From Inia geoffrensis (taxonomy: Eukaryota > Chordata > Mammalia > Artiodactyla > Iniidae), in contig CM070899.1 in assembly GCA_036417435.1 (NCBI GenBank), forward strand, positions 69,663,001 through 69,727,000: DNA of 64,000 nucleotides, written 5' to 3'. Below the pieces are notes generated by a model. The model was not told the origin of the DNA. It did no database searches and was given only the letters and a program-made list of their open reading frames with translations. Each line of letters opens with the position of its first letter. Position 1 is the first letter of the stretch. A program made the translations under genes and the position numbers. Of this stretch, positions 45,641-57,130 are shown one piece after another.

Positions 45641-47549
45641 ACTTCCTATTTACTCAGGGTTGTTGAGTACTAATTTGCCAAATAATAATTGCTTGTTAAC
45701 TTTATACACTCTTCCCTTGAATATCAAGATTGGTAACCAACATAAATAGAAAGCACGTGCTATTTTGCATCATATGGTATGTATGCAAAATACTGGTTAG
45801 CACTTAAACTTGTTCGCTTTACCCAATAACTTAAGCATTAAAAGAGGGTTATTTACCTCTGAAATAATTTGCTATTTATTTTACTTACACAAAACAGATA
45901 GTAGCAAATAGATTATGCATAGAAATTATAAGTGTGTTGCTTTTTCCATTATTGTAACTATGAACCTTTAAGAGACTTTCACTTGAAACATTTGATTCCT
46001 AGAATCTATTTGTATCTAGAATCCTGCTTGTTTTAAAAATATGTAATTTTTGGTACATAGTAGGGTGTTTCCAAAACAATTTTCCATAATTTACAGATTT
46101 CCTATATAATTCCTTTTTAGTTTCCCAATATTCTGTTCATTTAAAAATGTGCCTGTGGGGACAGAAATGATTCAAAATGACCTACAGTTTCATCTCACAT
46201 TTTGTGATAAATTGAAATGATTTTTAAAAATGAAATCAAGGTTAATGACAAACAATAAAAAAAAGTGTGCATAACTTTAACGTTAACTGTTTGCCAAATG
46301 ACTCCAATTCCTGTGGTAGTTAAAATGTGGAGCACGAAATTTATTTCCTTTAAATCACTTTGCAAGATCCAAGTCTCTGTTTTCCTCCAAATTAAACTCT
46401 GTAAGTCTTGAAATCAGCTCTAATTCTTTCATTTCATACAGATCCATGAACATGAAACCCTATTTTAATATTTCTTAATCAAGAAGTTGAACTATGTGAA
46501 TCCCAATTGAAAACCAAGATGAGACATTACCTTTTCCTCAGATACATCCTGTATGTGATCTTACTGAGGCCTCTGTTGAATGCACATTGAGGAATAAGTC
46601 ACTTTTCCTGTATATTAATTTTAAAATCTGTGAATCAATTTAAATTCGTTCAAGCCATTGCTTGCTAAAACCAGAAGGTTAATATAAGTCTTTTCTATTC
46701 TGAAAAAAACAAAAAAACCATGAATGGGCTAACTGACTAAATGAACACATTCCAAATCATGTACAATTAAAACGTCAAGGTGTCTTCACTTAAAATTCAT
46801 GGTAAGGTAAGTAATACTAGGAAGTAGACCAAAATCATACAAACAGAATAGTAAACTAATGCTATTTTTTTTTCTGAGAGAATTAAATTATTAAACTGTC
46901 TGGAAATCCAAAGAAATAGTCAAATAACAAGTGAGGGCCCCCAAACCACTACTTTGCTGTCAAAATCAATAAAGCAACTATGGAAAAATTCTTTGAGAGC
47001 ATCAAATCTTTCACATATTTTAAAATACGTGTCTAATGTGGAGATGCAATACACACCTCATCAAGATTTTGGTAAAAGAAAAATAGTATACCTACATTGT
47101 CTGTTTTTTCATGGGAACTGTTTCTCTTTAATTTATTCAAGTTGCTAATATCTTTTAAGAATTTTCTATTGTTGCCAGGATCATAGCATTCCTACTTGTC
47201 AGTTCTATCAAGTTTTCTTACTTGATACACCATGCAATTTCAGGCATTGCAGTGGTTCAAGCATTATTATGTACTAAATATAGTTCAACTAATTTAAAAT
47301 TATTTGAACTGCCAAAGTTAGAAAATTCATTAAAGAAAAATTAATCTTCTCAATTGATACCTTCCATCATAATTTCTTAAGGTTGAATCTCCTAATATTA
47401 ATCTATGTGATGATTTTGACTAAATTTATTGATTAAATCATTTGGAAAAAGATAGTCTATTTGATTTAATAGAGGAACTAGAGATATAAACACAGTATAA
47501 AACAAGGATGAAAGAAAATTTAAATATATAACGTAACATGCTTTATATG
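45641..47549. other. Unique AT-rich sequence within the transposon-poor block
   Basis: No gene or recognisable repeat. A palindromic gcacgtgc lies at about 45754-45761. Confidence 0.4.
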
Positions 47550-47765
47550 AGGATCATGGATTTGCAGAAAAAAAAAAAAAGACCTGATTCAAATACTGGG
47601 TTAACTTCTTTAAGGTGGTGTGATCTTGGGAAACTTTCCTTATGGAAACTTTCTAAGTCTCATCTATAAAATGGGAATAATAATCTATTTTGCAGAAAGT
47701 CTTTTATTGAAATGTGCATTGATTGGCACATTATAGGCACTCAAAGAATGAGAGCTGTTGTTATG
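47550..47765 (+). repeat. MIR SINE
   Basis: gacctgattcaaatactggg, ggtgtgatcttgggaaactt, aagtctcatctataaaatgg, gaataataatc and the 3' end attggcacattataggcact with caaagaatgagagctgttgt. An A run of about 13 interrupts the head region. It is the only clear interspersed repeat between about 37.9 and 52.1 kb. Confidence 0.75.
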
Positions 47766-49379
47766 ATCCATGGAATGAAGAAAAGGAAATGTGTGAGGTG
47801 GTGGTGGAAATAGTGGAAGAAAGAGTCCTAACCTCTGGGTTTTATATATGAATGTAAAGCAGTTTTCAGTCATATTGGCCTCTTAGTTATAAAAATCAGG
47901 CTAGCAAAAATAATGTTACAGATTAAAGAATTTAAAACATGTGATTTGGATTGCAGCTAGAGATGTTATGGATTTCTCCATTCACTGTCTCCAAAAAGTT
48001 TTTTTCTTTTCTATGAATACCTTTGAACTACTCCAAGCTTCTGTTTTTGAATGTTCATCAACTCAGATGTCTTGCACATCTGTTTTTTAAAAAGTTTCTA
48101 TAGGTCTCCTGAATTATTACCCTCTCCTTCATTTGCATTGGGACAGAAGTTTGAAATGGTAGAAATATTTGAATAATTTCTACTAGCCTGTTCAGCATTA
48201 TTTTTATCGACAATAATTCAGAAAATTATTTATTAGATTTATCATTAATTTACTTAAGCAATGAGTTTCTAGGTAAGATAGTAAAATCCAACACATACAA
48301 AATCTTTGGCTCACCAGAAGTCAATTTGCAAAATTCAGCAAGGGTCAATATCAAGTTGTCAAAAGGCAACCTAAATATTTTTTAAAGTAAAAATCTCTTG
48401 GAAAGATAGATTTTTTTAATGGTATAGTCTCTGCATAATTCTTGGCTCTTTACTAAATCTCTTCTAAAATTTTCTAGTTTGAATATACATGAAAAATCTT
48501 TGTAAGTGAAAAGTAAATTCAGGGATAGTTTTATAAGATTGGAAAAGTCTGTTTTATTTTGATTTTAATAATTACAAATCGAAAAAAGTCCCTTACCTGT
48601 CATTTAATTTAAAATTTGATGAGACCGGATGTTTTCTCCCAGTGCAAGATTCAGGGAAACTTTTTATAAGTCAGTAGTTATCTTTATTAACAATATATAT
48701 TTGATGAATATTTGCTTCCACTGGTAATTTCCATGCTTCATCTACTAAGTAAAAATTGCTTTTTCCTTTTTCCTATTTTTTTAAATTCAGAAAGTCTGAT
48801 TTTATTTTGTTGTACATCCAAATGGCTTGGAGGAATCCCTAATTCTAATAATTAATAAAATGCAATTGGGGAATGGGCATATATATTTTTGATAGATTTT
48901 TGCAAGTGTTGTTCTGTTCTTTCAAAGCACCAGTCTGAAATTTTTCCTTGATATAAGATGGAGAGCAGTATAAATAATCTATCTGACTTAAAGGATATGA
49001 TTAAAAAAAAAAAAAGAAAACTTGAGGTTCGTGCAATATCGTAAATTATGTGAAACATGAAAAAAAAAAGCATGCATACATAACACCTTTCCTGTCTGGC
49101 TTCATCTGTATTCATTTGTTGTCAAAACAGGTTTCCATATTTAGCTTCTTTTTTTGATTATGCCTTTTCCTTTATTTCATGGAATGATATGTTATTATCT
49201 CTGAAGTGTAGATTTCTGCCAAGTTCTGTGCACTTCAGTGTTAAAAGTATGGCCCACAACTCTGGGAATCTTTGTTGAAGCTGTAGAAATAAAATGAATA
49301 GTATAAAAGCTTGATGGCATCTGTGGATAGGAAACTCATTAAAGGCCCCAGCCTTCTGTTTTATTTCTAACCACATTTT
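47766..49379. other. Unique AT-rich sequence
   Basis: No gene. Short A runs at 49003-49019 and 49059-49069. Frames of 62-87 codons at 47685-47873 and 48852-49115 have no motif. Confidence 0.4.
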
Positions 49380-49800
49380 CCCTGTGGGATTTCAATGTCT
49401 TGCAGGATGAAACCAGCAGGACTCATTACTTACAAAACAATGTTTAGAGTCCTTTCGTGGTGCTGGAATGCTTCTGCCAGTCAGGTAAAAAACCTAGGCC
49501 TTTATCCTTTTGGGGACAATGCAGGCCAGCTCACAAACTGCTTGGAAAAGTCATGCCTTTGAATGCAACTGCAGGTGTTGCGCCCCAAAGGCTGTTGGTT
49601 GGTACCCTCCTATGCAATGTACAATGGGATAATAGAAAATTCACTTTGGAATTCAAACAAAGTGTTAGAGAAATGGAAATAATAGGAACACAATTTTGAG
49701 ACTTCCTTAGTTTTTCCCACGAACTATGGACCATGACTAATACCCTCAGGGCAAAAAACATCCCTTTGCCCTTAAGGGATGTACACAATTCAGTATTTCA
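49380..49800. promoter_or_regulatory. Candidate conserved non-coding element E
   Basis: Less AT-rich, single-copy stretch with a small inverted repeat at its right end (49758-49782). Overlapping opposed frames of 80 and 85 codons (49457-49699 plus, 49531-49788 minus) have no domain I recognise. A short coding exon cannot be excluded but is not supported by splice-site context. Confidence 0.3.
49758..49782. other. Small perfect hairpin
   Basis: Arms acatccctt and aagggatgt with a 7-nt loop, 9 bp fully paired. Too short for a microRNA precursor. No T run follows it. Confidence 0.4.
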
Positions 49801-50099
49801 GATAAATAAGTTTCATGACCTCACCAATTTTGTGACTTCATTTACTAGAAAATAAATTTAAGCAAGAAAGGAATGCCATGTTATGGATAGAACTTGAAGA
49901 CAATCTAATAAAAGATCAATGCATTTGAATATAAAGTATAACAAATAGTATTTTTATTTTCTCTTTTAAAAGAAATCGTTGCTCTAACTGGGTTCGCTAA
50001 ATCAAACTAGTATAGTTCTGACTGAATTGCCTGTCTCTCTTTGGCACTGTGGCTAGTGGCATTTTGGAAATATTCTTAGAACTTGTAAAATTCCTGCAG

Positions 50100-50460
50100 G
50101 AATAATAAGGACCTTGCTATTGTGGAATCAAAGAGATTCAATCACTTAACGTAGTACTATAGGCTTGTCAAGGGGAATTGCTTTTACAGATTTGCTGAAT
50201 AACTCATCCATAATGGCTGAAAATTTCAGCCATTTTGTTAAAACACCCAAGGCAGAAGAGATTAGTGTGCACCATAGAATAGCATATGTATAATCACGAA
50301 GAAGTTTAGACCACGTCTGCACCGTGAAGTACCATTTAAACATCCCAAGCTCCAGTCATTACATTATGGAAAACAATGTGAGCTATCTAAAAAATGAAGT
50401 GTGGCTTGCCCTTTGCTAGCTGATGAGACTGCAATAGCATTTAAGCTTGGTAAAATGTAT
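50100..50460. promoter_or_regulatory. Candidate conserved non-coding element F with palindrome
   Basis: Non-repetitive stretch holding an inverted repeat at 50212-50234 with 11-bp arms (aatggctgaaa and tttcagccatt) and a 1-nt centre. Such near-perfect symmetry suggests a dimeric transcription-factor site. Inference only. Confidence 0.3.
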
Positions 50461-51954
50461 TTCTAAACAAAGTTGCTATCTTTACAGCTTACCTTTACAG
50501 ATGAGAAGGTCATGTAGAATTTGACTGGAGGGAATTTTAAAAACAGTTAAATGTGGCAACTATAGAGAAAAAGTTAAACAGTGAGAAAGGGCTAACCTAG
50601 TTGTTGAGGAATTGATATCAATTAGATTCCTATTAATAATAATAGGATAAGCTGACAACAAACATCTGGGTTGCTAAAATGAGACACCGTTAAGCTCTTC
50701 CTTTTTAAACATATTTTTGACAATGGAGACATGTATGTTATTTGTCAATGGGTAAGTTTCAACTTGCAGACTTCCAGTGTTTATTTTCACAATTTTATCT
50801 TAATTCTGAAAAAGAGTCAGGAAATAAATCGCCATTTTAAAAAGTGTCCCTCAAGCCTCTTATGCTTTGCAGAAATTATTGTGAAAATAGTTGGGGGGGG
50901 TGCAGGGGTTAAGATTACTTTTAAATGTCAAATTCACCTCTCATTTTCTATGCAGAAAATTTGATGAATACTATACTTGAATTCGTACAAAGGCTCAACT
51001 AGACTTCACGGAGAATAAATATTCTTCTGTCCACTTATACTTTGAATTTTGAATTTGGGGGTTATATTTATCTTGGGTTGTATATGGCAGTCAGTGGAAT
51101 AAAAACATGTATATAAAAGTTATCTTCAGCTTGAATTTAAATTCATCTGCTTATTACCTTGTTTAAACAATAAAAAGGGAAAATATTCCCCAGGAAAGAT
51201 GTTTAAATACTAGTATGTAAACAATGATGTCACCTTGTAATTTGAACGAAATATTAATAGAAAGAAGAGCAGATGAATATCAGAATATATTATGAATAGA
51301 GTAAATGCAACAGAAGGGTATTTTCTATCAAAAGAAAGGTGGTAAGAAATTTAATAGACCTAATTCAGTCTCATTAAAATTAATGCATTTGGAATAGAAT
51401 ATACAGAAGTCATTCAGCTTCTCTGTTCCAAAAATCTCAGAAGTCTATACACATTCAGATTAAAAAAGCAAGTCAGAAGGATGATAACTCAATCAACAAT
51501 ATCTTTTGGTTTTTACTGTTCACATAGCTCTTGCCAGAGGTCGTGCAATAGGTCACTTGCAGTGTCAAAAATCCATCTTTAACTCTGACACTCTTTCTAC
51601 AACACTCCTTACAACCTCCAAAGCAAAGTTGCCTACACAGAAAGGATTAGAAAATTTACCTTGCACACAACGCTATCTGAAAAAAAAAAAAAAATCAACG
51701 AATTAACCCATCTAATGAGCCATTCAGTAGTAAAAGCAGGATTTATTTGATATGTTCCAAATATGCCAGCAATTGCCGCCTTTTTTTTTCCAAGTCAGAT
51801 CTAGTCCCTCTCTACCAAGTTTCCCATTCCAGTTAGTTGTGCTTAGGGTTGTAGAGGAGGCCAATAAATAACAACTTCTCCTAAGTTTAGACTCAGTTAA
51901 AGGATAGGTACTAGAGGCAGGTGGATGGAGTTCAGATGGTCAGCTTTACTACTG
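50461..51954. other. Unique AT-rich sequence
   Basis: No gene. Contains a G8 run near 50893, a 15-A run near 51681, and a T/C run near 51781. Confidence 0.4.
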
Positions 51955-52085
51955 GTAAATGGCGGGGCGGAGGAGTGCTGGGGCAGCGCGCTTCTGTTCT
52001 CATAGTCGCCAAGAGTGTTTTACTCCAGTTCCTACGACAGTGTGTTCGTGGGGAGGGCCCTGCGTGAGAGGTCCAGGACTGGAAG
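51955..52085. promoter_or_regulatory. Small CpG-bearing, G-rich patch
   Basis: About 130 bp with several CpGs (ggcggggcggagg, agcgcgctt, tagtcgcc, cctacgac, gttcgtgg, cctgcgtga). ggcggggcgg is an Sp1-like GC box. Too small for a CpG island and not followed by a coding frame of note. It directly precedes a MIR. Confidence 0.3.
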
Positions 52086-52097
52086 CAGCACCAGGAC

Positions 52098-52320
52098 ATT
52101 ATTCAAACAGTATGGACTATGGAGTCAGACCTGGGTTTGAGTCCCAGCTTTGCCACTTACCAGGATTGTGAGCCTGGCACGTTACTCGACCTTTCCCAGC
52201 CCCATAAGCCTGTATGTGGTTGAAAATTGGAAAATGATACTGAGCTTTAGATTTGTTGTGATGTTTACATTAAGAACCATGTGGTAAGTGCATGACATAC
52301 CGTAGCGGGATAATACATTT
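52098..52320 (+). repeat. MIR SINE
   Basis: Clear head and core: atggactatggagtcagacc, tgggtttgagtcccagcttt, gccacttaccaggattgtga, cgttactcgacctttcccag, with a weaker 3' half ending around gtggtaagtgcatgacatac. Confidence 0.85.
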
Positions 52321-52499
52321 TAGATGCTTTCCCCTTAATTTCTAACACGTGAAAGATATCCTTGCTTATTTTAACAGCCTCGGCTTTAGCATCCTGATTC
52401 TGCACCAGCCAGTGTGGGACCTTCAAGGAAAGAGGTTCGCTTCTCTCTACATGAGTCCATCATGGCCGAGCAATGATTGTCATATGCTCTTTTGCTGCT

Positions 52500-52700
52500 G
52501 CTATAGCACAAATACCTCTTGTATACTAATCACTGAGTATTCTCATAGCAACCCCGTGAAGGGAAACTATCCCTAGTCCCATTTTCACAGGTGCTAAGGA
52601 GGTGTGAGAAAGTTATGGAACTTACCTAAAGTAAGAGTTTCTCAGAGTTCAAGCTCCTAAGAGTTCAAGTTGAGATTCAAGCCGTGTGCTCTTCTTCTAG
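52500..52700 (-). repeat. MIR SINE, antisense
   Basis: cactgagtattctcatagca, accccgtgaagggaaactat, tcccattttcacaggtgcta, aggaggtgtgagaaag, then agattcaagccgtgtgctct. This is the complement-strand MIR order. It lies about 180 bp from an oppositely oriented MIR. Confidence 0.65.
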
Positions 52701-53273
52701 AGTCTAAATTAACGACTACATAAGACATGGAATTGGAAAGGTTCAGCCACTTTTTTTCCGTGGTTTCTGTTATGACCAAGGACATATATTTTCAGGTTAA
52801 GAGTAGAGTCCAAAATCTGAAGAAACACAGAAGCACGTGGAGGAGACATCAAGCCTTAGATCTGGACCTCATTTTTCTAGGTAAGGATCACAACCTCCCA
52901 CCGGCAGTAACGATTCCTTTATACTGCAAAGTTAAGTCGCTTCATCATTCCTATTCTCTTGGGAAATAAACAATTCTGGTTTTGCACAGTCTACTTTAAA
53001 GAAGTCTGGCTCAATAATCAATGGTTATGGTGGGAAAGATGGGCCAGCTTCCTCCCTGGCTTTCCTTTGTTGTCTACAGGAGGCTGTAACCAATGCCTGT
53101 TAATCTCTGTGTAGAGAACAAAAATGAATGTGAGCTCAGCTTTCTTCAAATTTTATTACAGACGTGATACTTAAGATTTACAATATACTTTCAATGTCTT
53201 GAAAGTTTCAAAACTGCACTCAAGGTGATATCAATTTCAAGGAAACTTAAAAACTCTGAATACTTTTATTAGT
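52701..53273. other. Unassigned sequence
   Basis: No gene; an 80-codon plus-strand frame at 52727-52969 lacks motifs. Confidence 0.4.
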
Positions 53274-53440
53274 CATTCATTCACTCATTTGTTCATTCCA
53301 CACTTATTTATTCAACAAATATATATCATACATCTTCACAGTTATGAGCCTTATCTTAGGCACTGAGGACCCAGAACTCAACAAGACAGACAAGATGCCT
53401 GCTTTCACAGAGCCTGTGCTTCACTCAAAGGAGACAGAAC
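53274..53440 (-). repeat. LINE/L2 3' end, antisense
   Basis: attcattcactcatttgttc, cttatttattcaacaaatat, cttatcttaggcactgagga, acaagacagacaagatgcct and gctttcacagagcctgtgct match the L2 terminus on the complement strand. Confidence 0.75.
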
Positions 53441-54639
53441 TCATCTGTATAGGTAAAGCCTTTGATATCCCATTTCATCAATCTTGATCACTTTGAGCTA
53501 ATGACTAGAAAAAAAGAGATAGAGCATTTCATTTAGTGAAATGCACCCAATATTTTAAAACTCCATGAATAAAAAAATTAATAATGGTTTTTACTGGGTG
53601 AAATCTAGCCTGTTTTGATAGGTACATGTTTTAGCATAATCAGGTTAATTCTCAGAAAACACTGAATAATGGTAATTTAAATTAAGAACATCATTTGCAA
53701 CTGCATGTACAGTAAATCACTTAATATCTAAATATGTTAAGTTGGGTTTCTCAAAACATATCAAACAATGTCCAGAAAATATGGTATACAGCATGAGAAC
53801 ATCTATCTAGCTATCTATATATCTATAAACATACATAATATCTAATAAGTTTACTATTTTTGATACAATTGCATTTTTCACCAGGTGCTATTACTTAATC
53901 AATCAAATGAAAACTTTAATCACCTATACTTCAGTAACAACCCTTTGAAGAGAAATGTACCTTGGAATTTTCCAGGTTTTTATTATTCTGTGGAAAGGTA
54001 GTATTGCACTCTGCCTGAACAAGGTGCTCATAGTTTGACTTCTCTCCCAAGACTCTTATATTTTCTATTTTAAACATTTCTTTTCCTCCATTTCTGACAT
54101 TTGAATTCATAATTCACGTCTGTGACATGTTTTCATATTATCATTTAATATCGATGTCAGTACCAAACAGTAATAAGGGTGCAAACATCTGTTGTTTACT
54201 CTGAAATGATTTGCTTCCATATATAATAATAAAAATTTACCCTACTGCAATAACATTTTAAAAAAACCTTGCAAACATTTTGGACTCTGGTGATACCTTT
54301 AAAAAGGCAATGGAAAATCAGCTATGTGAAGTTTGCCTGCTAGTTGCTTAATCCCAGTAAAATCTAGGACGAGTGGGACTAAAGTTCATTCAGATACTGT
54401 TTACATTAAAGAGAGTCTATTAAATATATGCATAGGCCTACTTGGTATTTAACTTCACTGAGGCTCAGAAACAATCCAACCAAAGTGATAAAATCACCTA
54501 GACTTCTGGTGAGGAAGGCCTATCATTTTACTGTCCTTTACCAAGTTGGCTGGCTGTTTCTTTGGTGACATTTAGGGAAAAGACACAGTTGGTTGATAAT
54601 ACTGCTTTAAGCTGAAATGGAAACATTGGGAGGAATACC
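53441..54639. other. Unassigned AT-rich sequence
   Basis: No gene. A short atct-rich stretch at 53803-53826. No other repeat recognised. Confidence 0.45.
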
Positions 54640-54905
54640 ATTTCTTTGCCAGGCTAACCTTTATTTCTCCTTTGAAATTCTGCTCAGACGTTATATTCTA
54701 TAGCGAGCCTTCCCTAACCCTCTAGGTTACGCTAAATGTTCCTCTTTGAAACTCACAGCATCCAGTGGATACCCCTAACTCAGAACTCATCATAGGATTG
54801 TATTTGAAAAATGTCATATCTGAAAATCTTCCCCATTAGAGTGTAAGCAGAGACCCAGCCTTACTCATCTTTGTATCACTGGTACTCAATATAGCAATAT
54901 ATTGC
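54640..54905 (+). repeat. LINE/L2 3' part, sense
   Basis: aaattctgctcagacgttat, gcgagccttccctaaccctc, aactcatcataggattgtat, gagtgtaagcagagacccag, then cttactcatctttgtatcac. This is the L2 3' UTR and terminus in order. It faces the antisense L2 that begins 45 bp downstream. Confidence 0.65.
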
Positions 54906-54949
54906 CTGATCATGGGGTAAGCAGCCAAAAGTTGGGCAAAAATGACAAG

Positions 54950-55890
54950 AACATTGTTACATCAGGCAGTGTGCTAGGCAGGCCAAGGATGAATAAGATA
55001 TTTCTTTCCTTTAAGACCTAATCATCTAATAATCTAGACGTAAATAAATACTGCCATGAGAGTACACACAAGTTGCAATGGGGAACAAAAACGGAAAATT
55101 AATCAGCTCAAGGGAGGAAATGCCAAGGAAGTCTCTTGGAAGAGGTAATGTGGGGATTAAGTATTTAAAATATACAGGTACTCATTGATTTATTGATTAC
55201 CTCAAGAGTAAGAGAGCAAGACAACTTTGGGAAATGGCAAAGAGTTTCATATGTCTTGAGTTTAGGATTTTAAGGGTATAAAATGGTCTGAAAAATTAGA
55301 TGGGAGTTAGAACAGGATGGATATAATTTGCAATGCCAAGTACTTAGTTTTTTCACCTGCAAAATGAGAAGCCATTGAAAGATTTTAAACAGAGGAGTGA
55401 CATAGTAAGTTTTAAATTTGTGAGTGATAATCCACAGTAGAGTGATGGAGATTGAATTATTGGGGGCACAGGAAACAAGGAACAGTGAAAAGAGAAATAA
55501 GGTGGAACTAAGGTATGGGAGTCAGGGATAGATTAGAGATATATTGAAAAAGTAAACTGACAAGGACTTGGTGAATTAAAGGATGAGGTGTCTGGCAAGG
55601 TGAATTGAGTTTTCTAGATTGGCCCATTGAGGGTATGAAGGTGGCATTCACTGAGAAAAGCAGTGCATGAGGATAAGGATGTGAGCCCAGTTTTGGACAA
55701 GGTGTGTTTGGGAAGCCTGGTTGACAAGGAAGAGGTCCAACAGGTAGTAAGCTGTATAGGTCTGGAGTTCAAGGGCGAGGTCTGCAGTAATGATACAGAT
55801 TTGGAATTTTTCATGCTGGTTGAAGCTGTGGGTATTATAGTGGACACTGATATTTTGCACACAGATCCTCTGGGATCCCTTCTGCATTTT
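54950..55890 (-). repeat. LINE/L2, long antisense copy
   Basis: An unusually long L2 relic. The complement of the terminus is first (caggcagtgtgctaggcagg, gatgaataagatatttcttt). The L2 3' UTR complement follows: ggaagtctcttggaagaggt, gaagccattgaaagatttta, aacagaggagtgacatagta and gatagattagagatatattg, then the phrases aggtggcattcactgagaaa, gagcccagttttggacaagg, tctggagttcaagggcgagg and gatacagatttggaattttt. Opposed frames of about 104, 135 and 103 codons at 55614-56055 fall within or beside it and are not genes. Confidence 0.7.
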
Positions 55891-55989
55891 CTGTTTTCTA
55901 GCCAGCATCCCCCCACCCCATCTTCCATATGGTCTTGTATCTGGTGGCTTGTACCTGTGGAGAGCTGCCCTTAGGAACTGTGGCTGCTT

Positions 55990-56295
55990 TGTCTGCAGGC
56001 TCAGAGAGCTGGAAGCGTCTGGTTGTTTCAGTGCCAAGGGGCAGACCTTAGCCAATGATCAAGTGGTACTGGAGTACCAAAGTCCAGCTCTCTTGCCTCC
56101 AGTTGGGGCAAAGTGTGAGATGTAATTTCCCCTCCAGGACTTTGCCCTCAATTGCACTTTGCTTGATTTGATCCATTTCCTGCCCTGCTTCCCCACTCCC
56201 TTACTGGTCTCCCTGGGAAGCATTTCTCTAATGAATCACTTGCACACAAATTCTCATCTCAAGGTTTCTTTCTGGGTGTGTGTACCTAAGACACG
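55990..56295 (+). repeat. Possible solitary LTR fragment
   Basis: Phrases typical of mammalian retroviral LTR 3' halves: agtccagctctcttgcctcc, ggcaaagtgtgagatgtaat, cctccaggactttgccctca, cactcccttactggtctccc, a degenerate polyadenylation region (aatgaatcacttgcacacaa) and the end ctgggtgtgtgtacctaaga. The opposite end was not located and no internal viral sequence was identified. Subfamily unknown; an alternative is another old repeat with a similar end. Confidence 0.4.
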
Positions 56296-56779
56296 TTGTG
56301 AATAAGACCACTCAAATAGAGTATTTAAAATGAAAAGGAAAAACATCCAAGACAGGAACTCAAGGGAGTATCACCAGTTAAGAGGTGGGCTGTGAAATAC
56401 ATTACCTTGAATCCTATAATTATGGGTAGGGCCACCTCAGGTGTTGAAAACACCTCTTAGAACATGTAGTTTCCTCACCCCTGCTCTCTTTCTGGCAGGA
56501 CAAAATTCCTGCTGCTGCTAAATGTGAAGAAAGGAGAGATTGTCTGATGAGGCATCGTGATGACACTGTTAGCAAGGATGCTGATAAGCATACCATGACC
56601 ATAATAGGGAAATGAGCACTGAACTATGGCCAAGTGGATATTGTAGATTTGTTTATTAGGGAAGAATGAAAATGTACTGCTTCATATACGGGGAGGAGCT
56701 GTCAGTTTCCCCCTTTCAATCTACTGATTATGTAGATTTCTATGGGAATAAATATAGATATATATACTTTAAAATTTCT
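56296..56779. other. Unassigned sequence
   Basis: No gene; a 60-codon minus-strand frame at 56420-56602 lacks motifs. Could be part of the neighbouring LTR-like relic. Confidence 0.35.
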
Positions 56780-57130
56780 TCATTGCATATTATTGTGTAT
56801 ATGAATTATGGTTAAATACATAACTAACTTCTTATTATGGGTACCTTGGTTTTCTCCATTCCTTTCTTATTGTGAATGATGCCTTTTTTGTTATGAATGC
56901 ATGATGAACAACCTAGGACACATATCTCTTTTTGTATAGTTGAGTATCTTCTCAGGGAAAATTTCTTCAAGTGGGATTTGTTGTTTCAAGGGTAAATGTG
57001 TTATATATTTTGACATGGGTAATTATATGAATTTTTAAGTTAAATTAGTAAACCACATTCATGCATATAATTTATAACTTTTGTCCTCATGATTGACATT
57101 ATCTCTATTAAAAGTCCCCATTTCCACTTG
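56780..57130 (-). repeat. Old L1 fragment, antisense
   Basis: Resembles antisense old L1 ORF2 tail/3' UTR: attgtgaatgatgccttttt, gcatgatgaacaacctagga, acatatctctttttgtatag, a tatcttctcagggaaaattt segment, and aagtgggatttgttgtttca. Strongly diverged. Confidence 0.45.

Noticed and set aside
49758..49782. Possible microRNA precursor hairpin
   Set aside because: The stem is only 9 bp; a precursor needs about 22 bp or more per arm.
55614..56055. Opposed 103-135 codon frames
   Set aside because: They lie in and next to the antisense L2 relic and LTR-like sequence, on both strands; no conserved domain.
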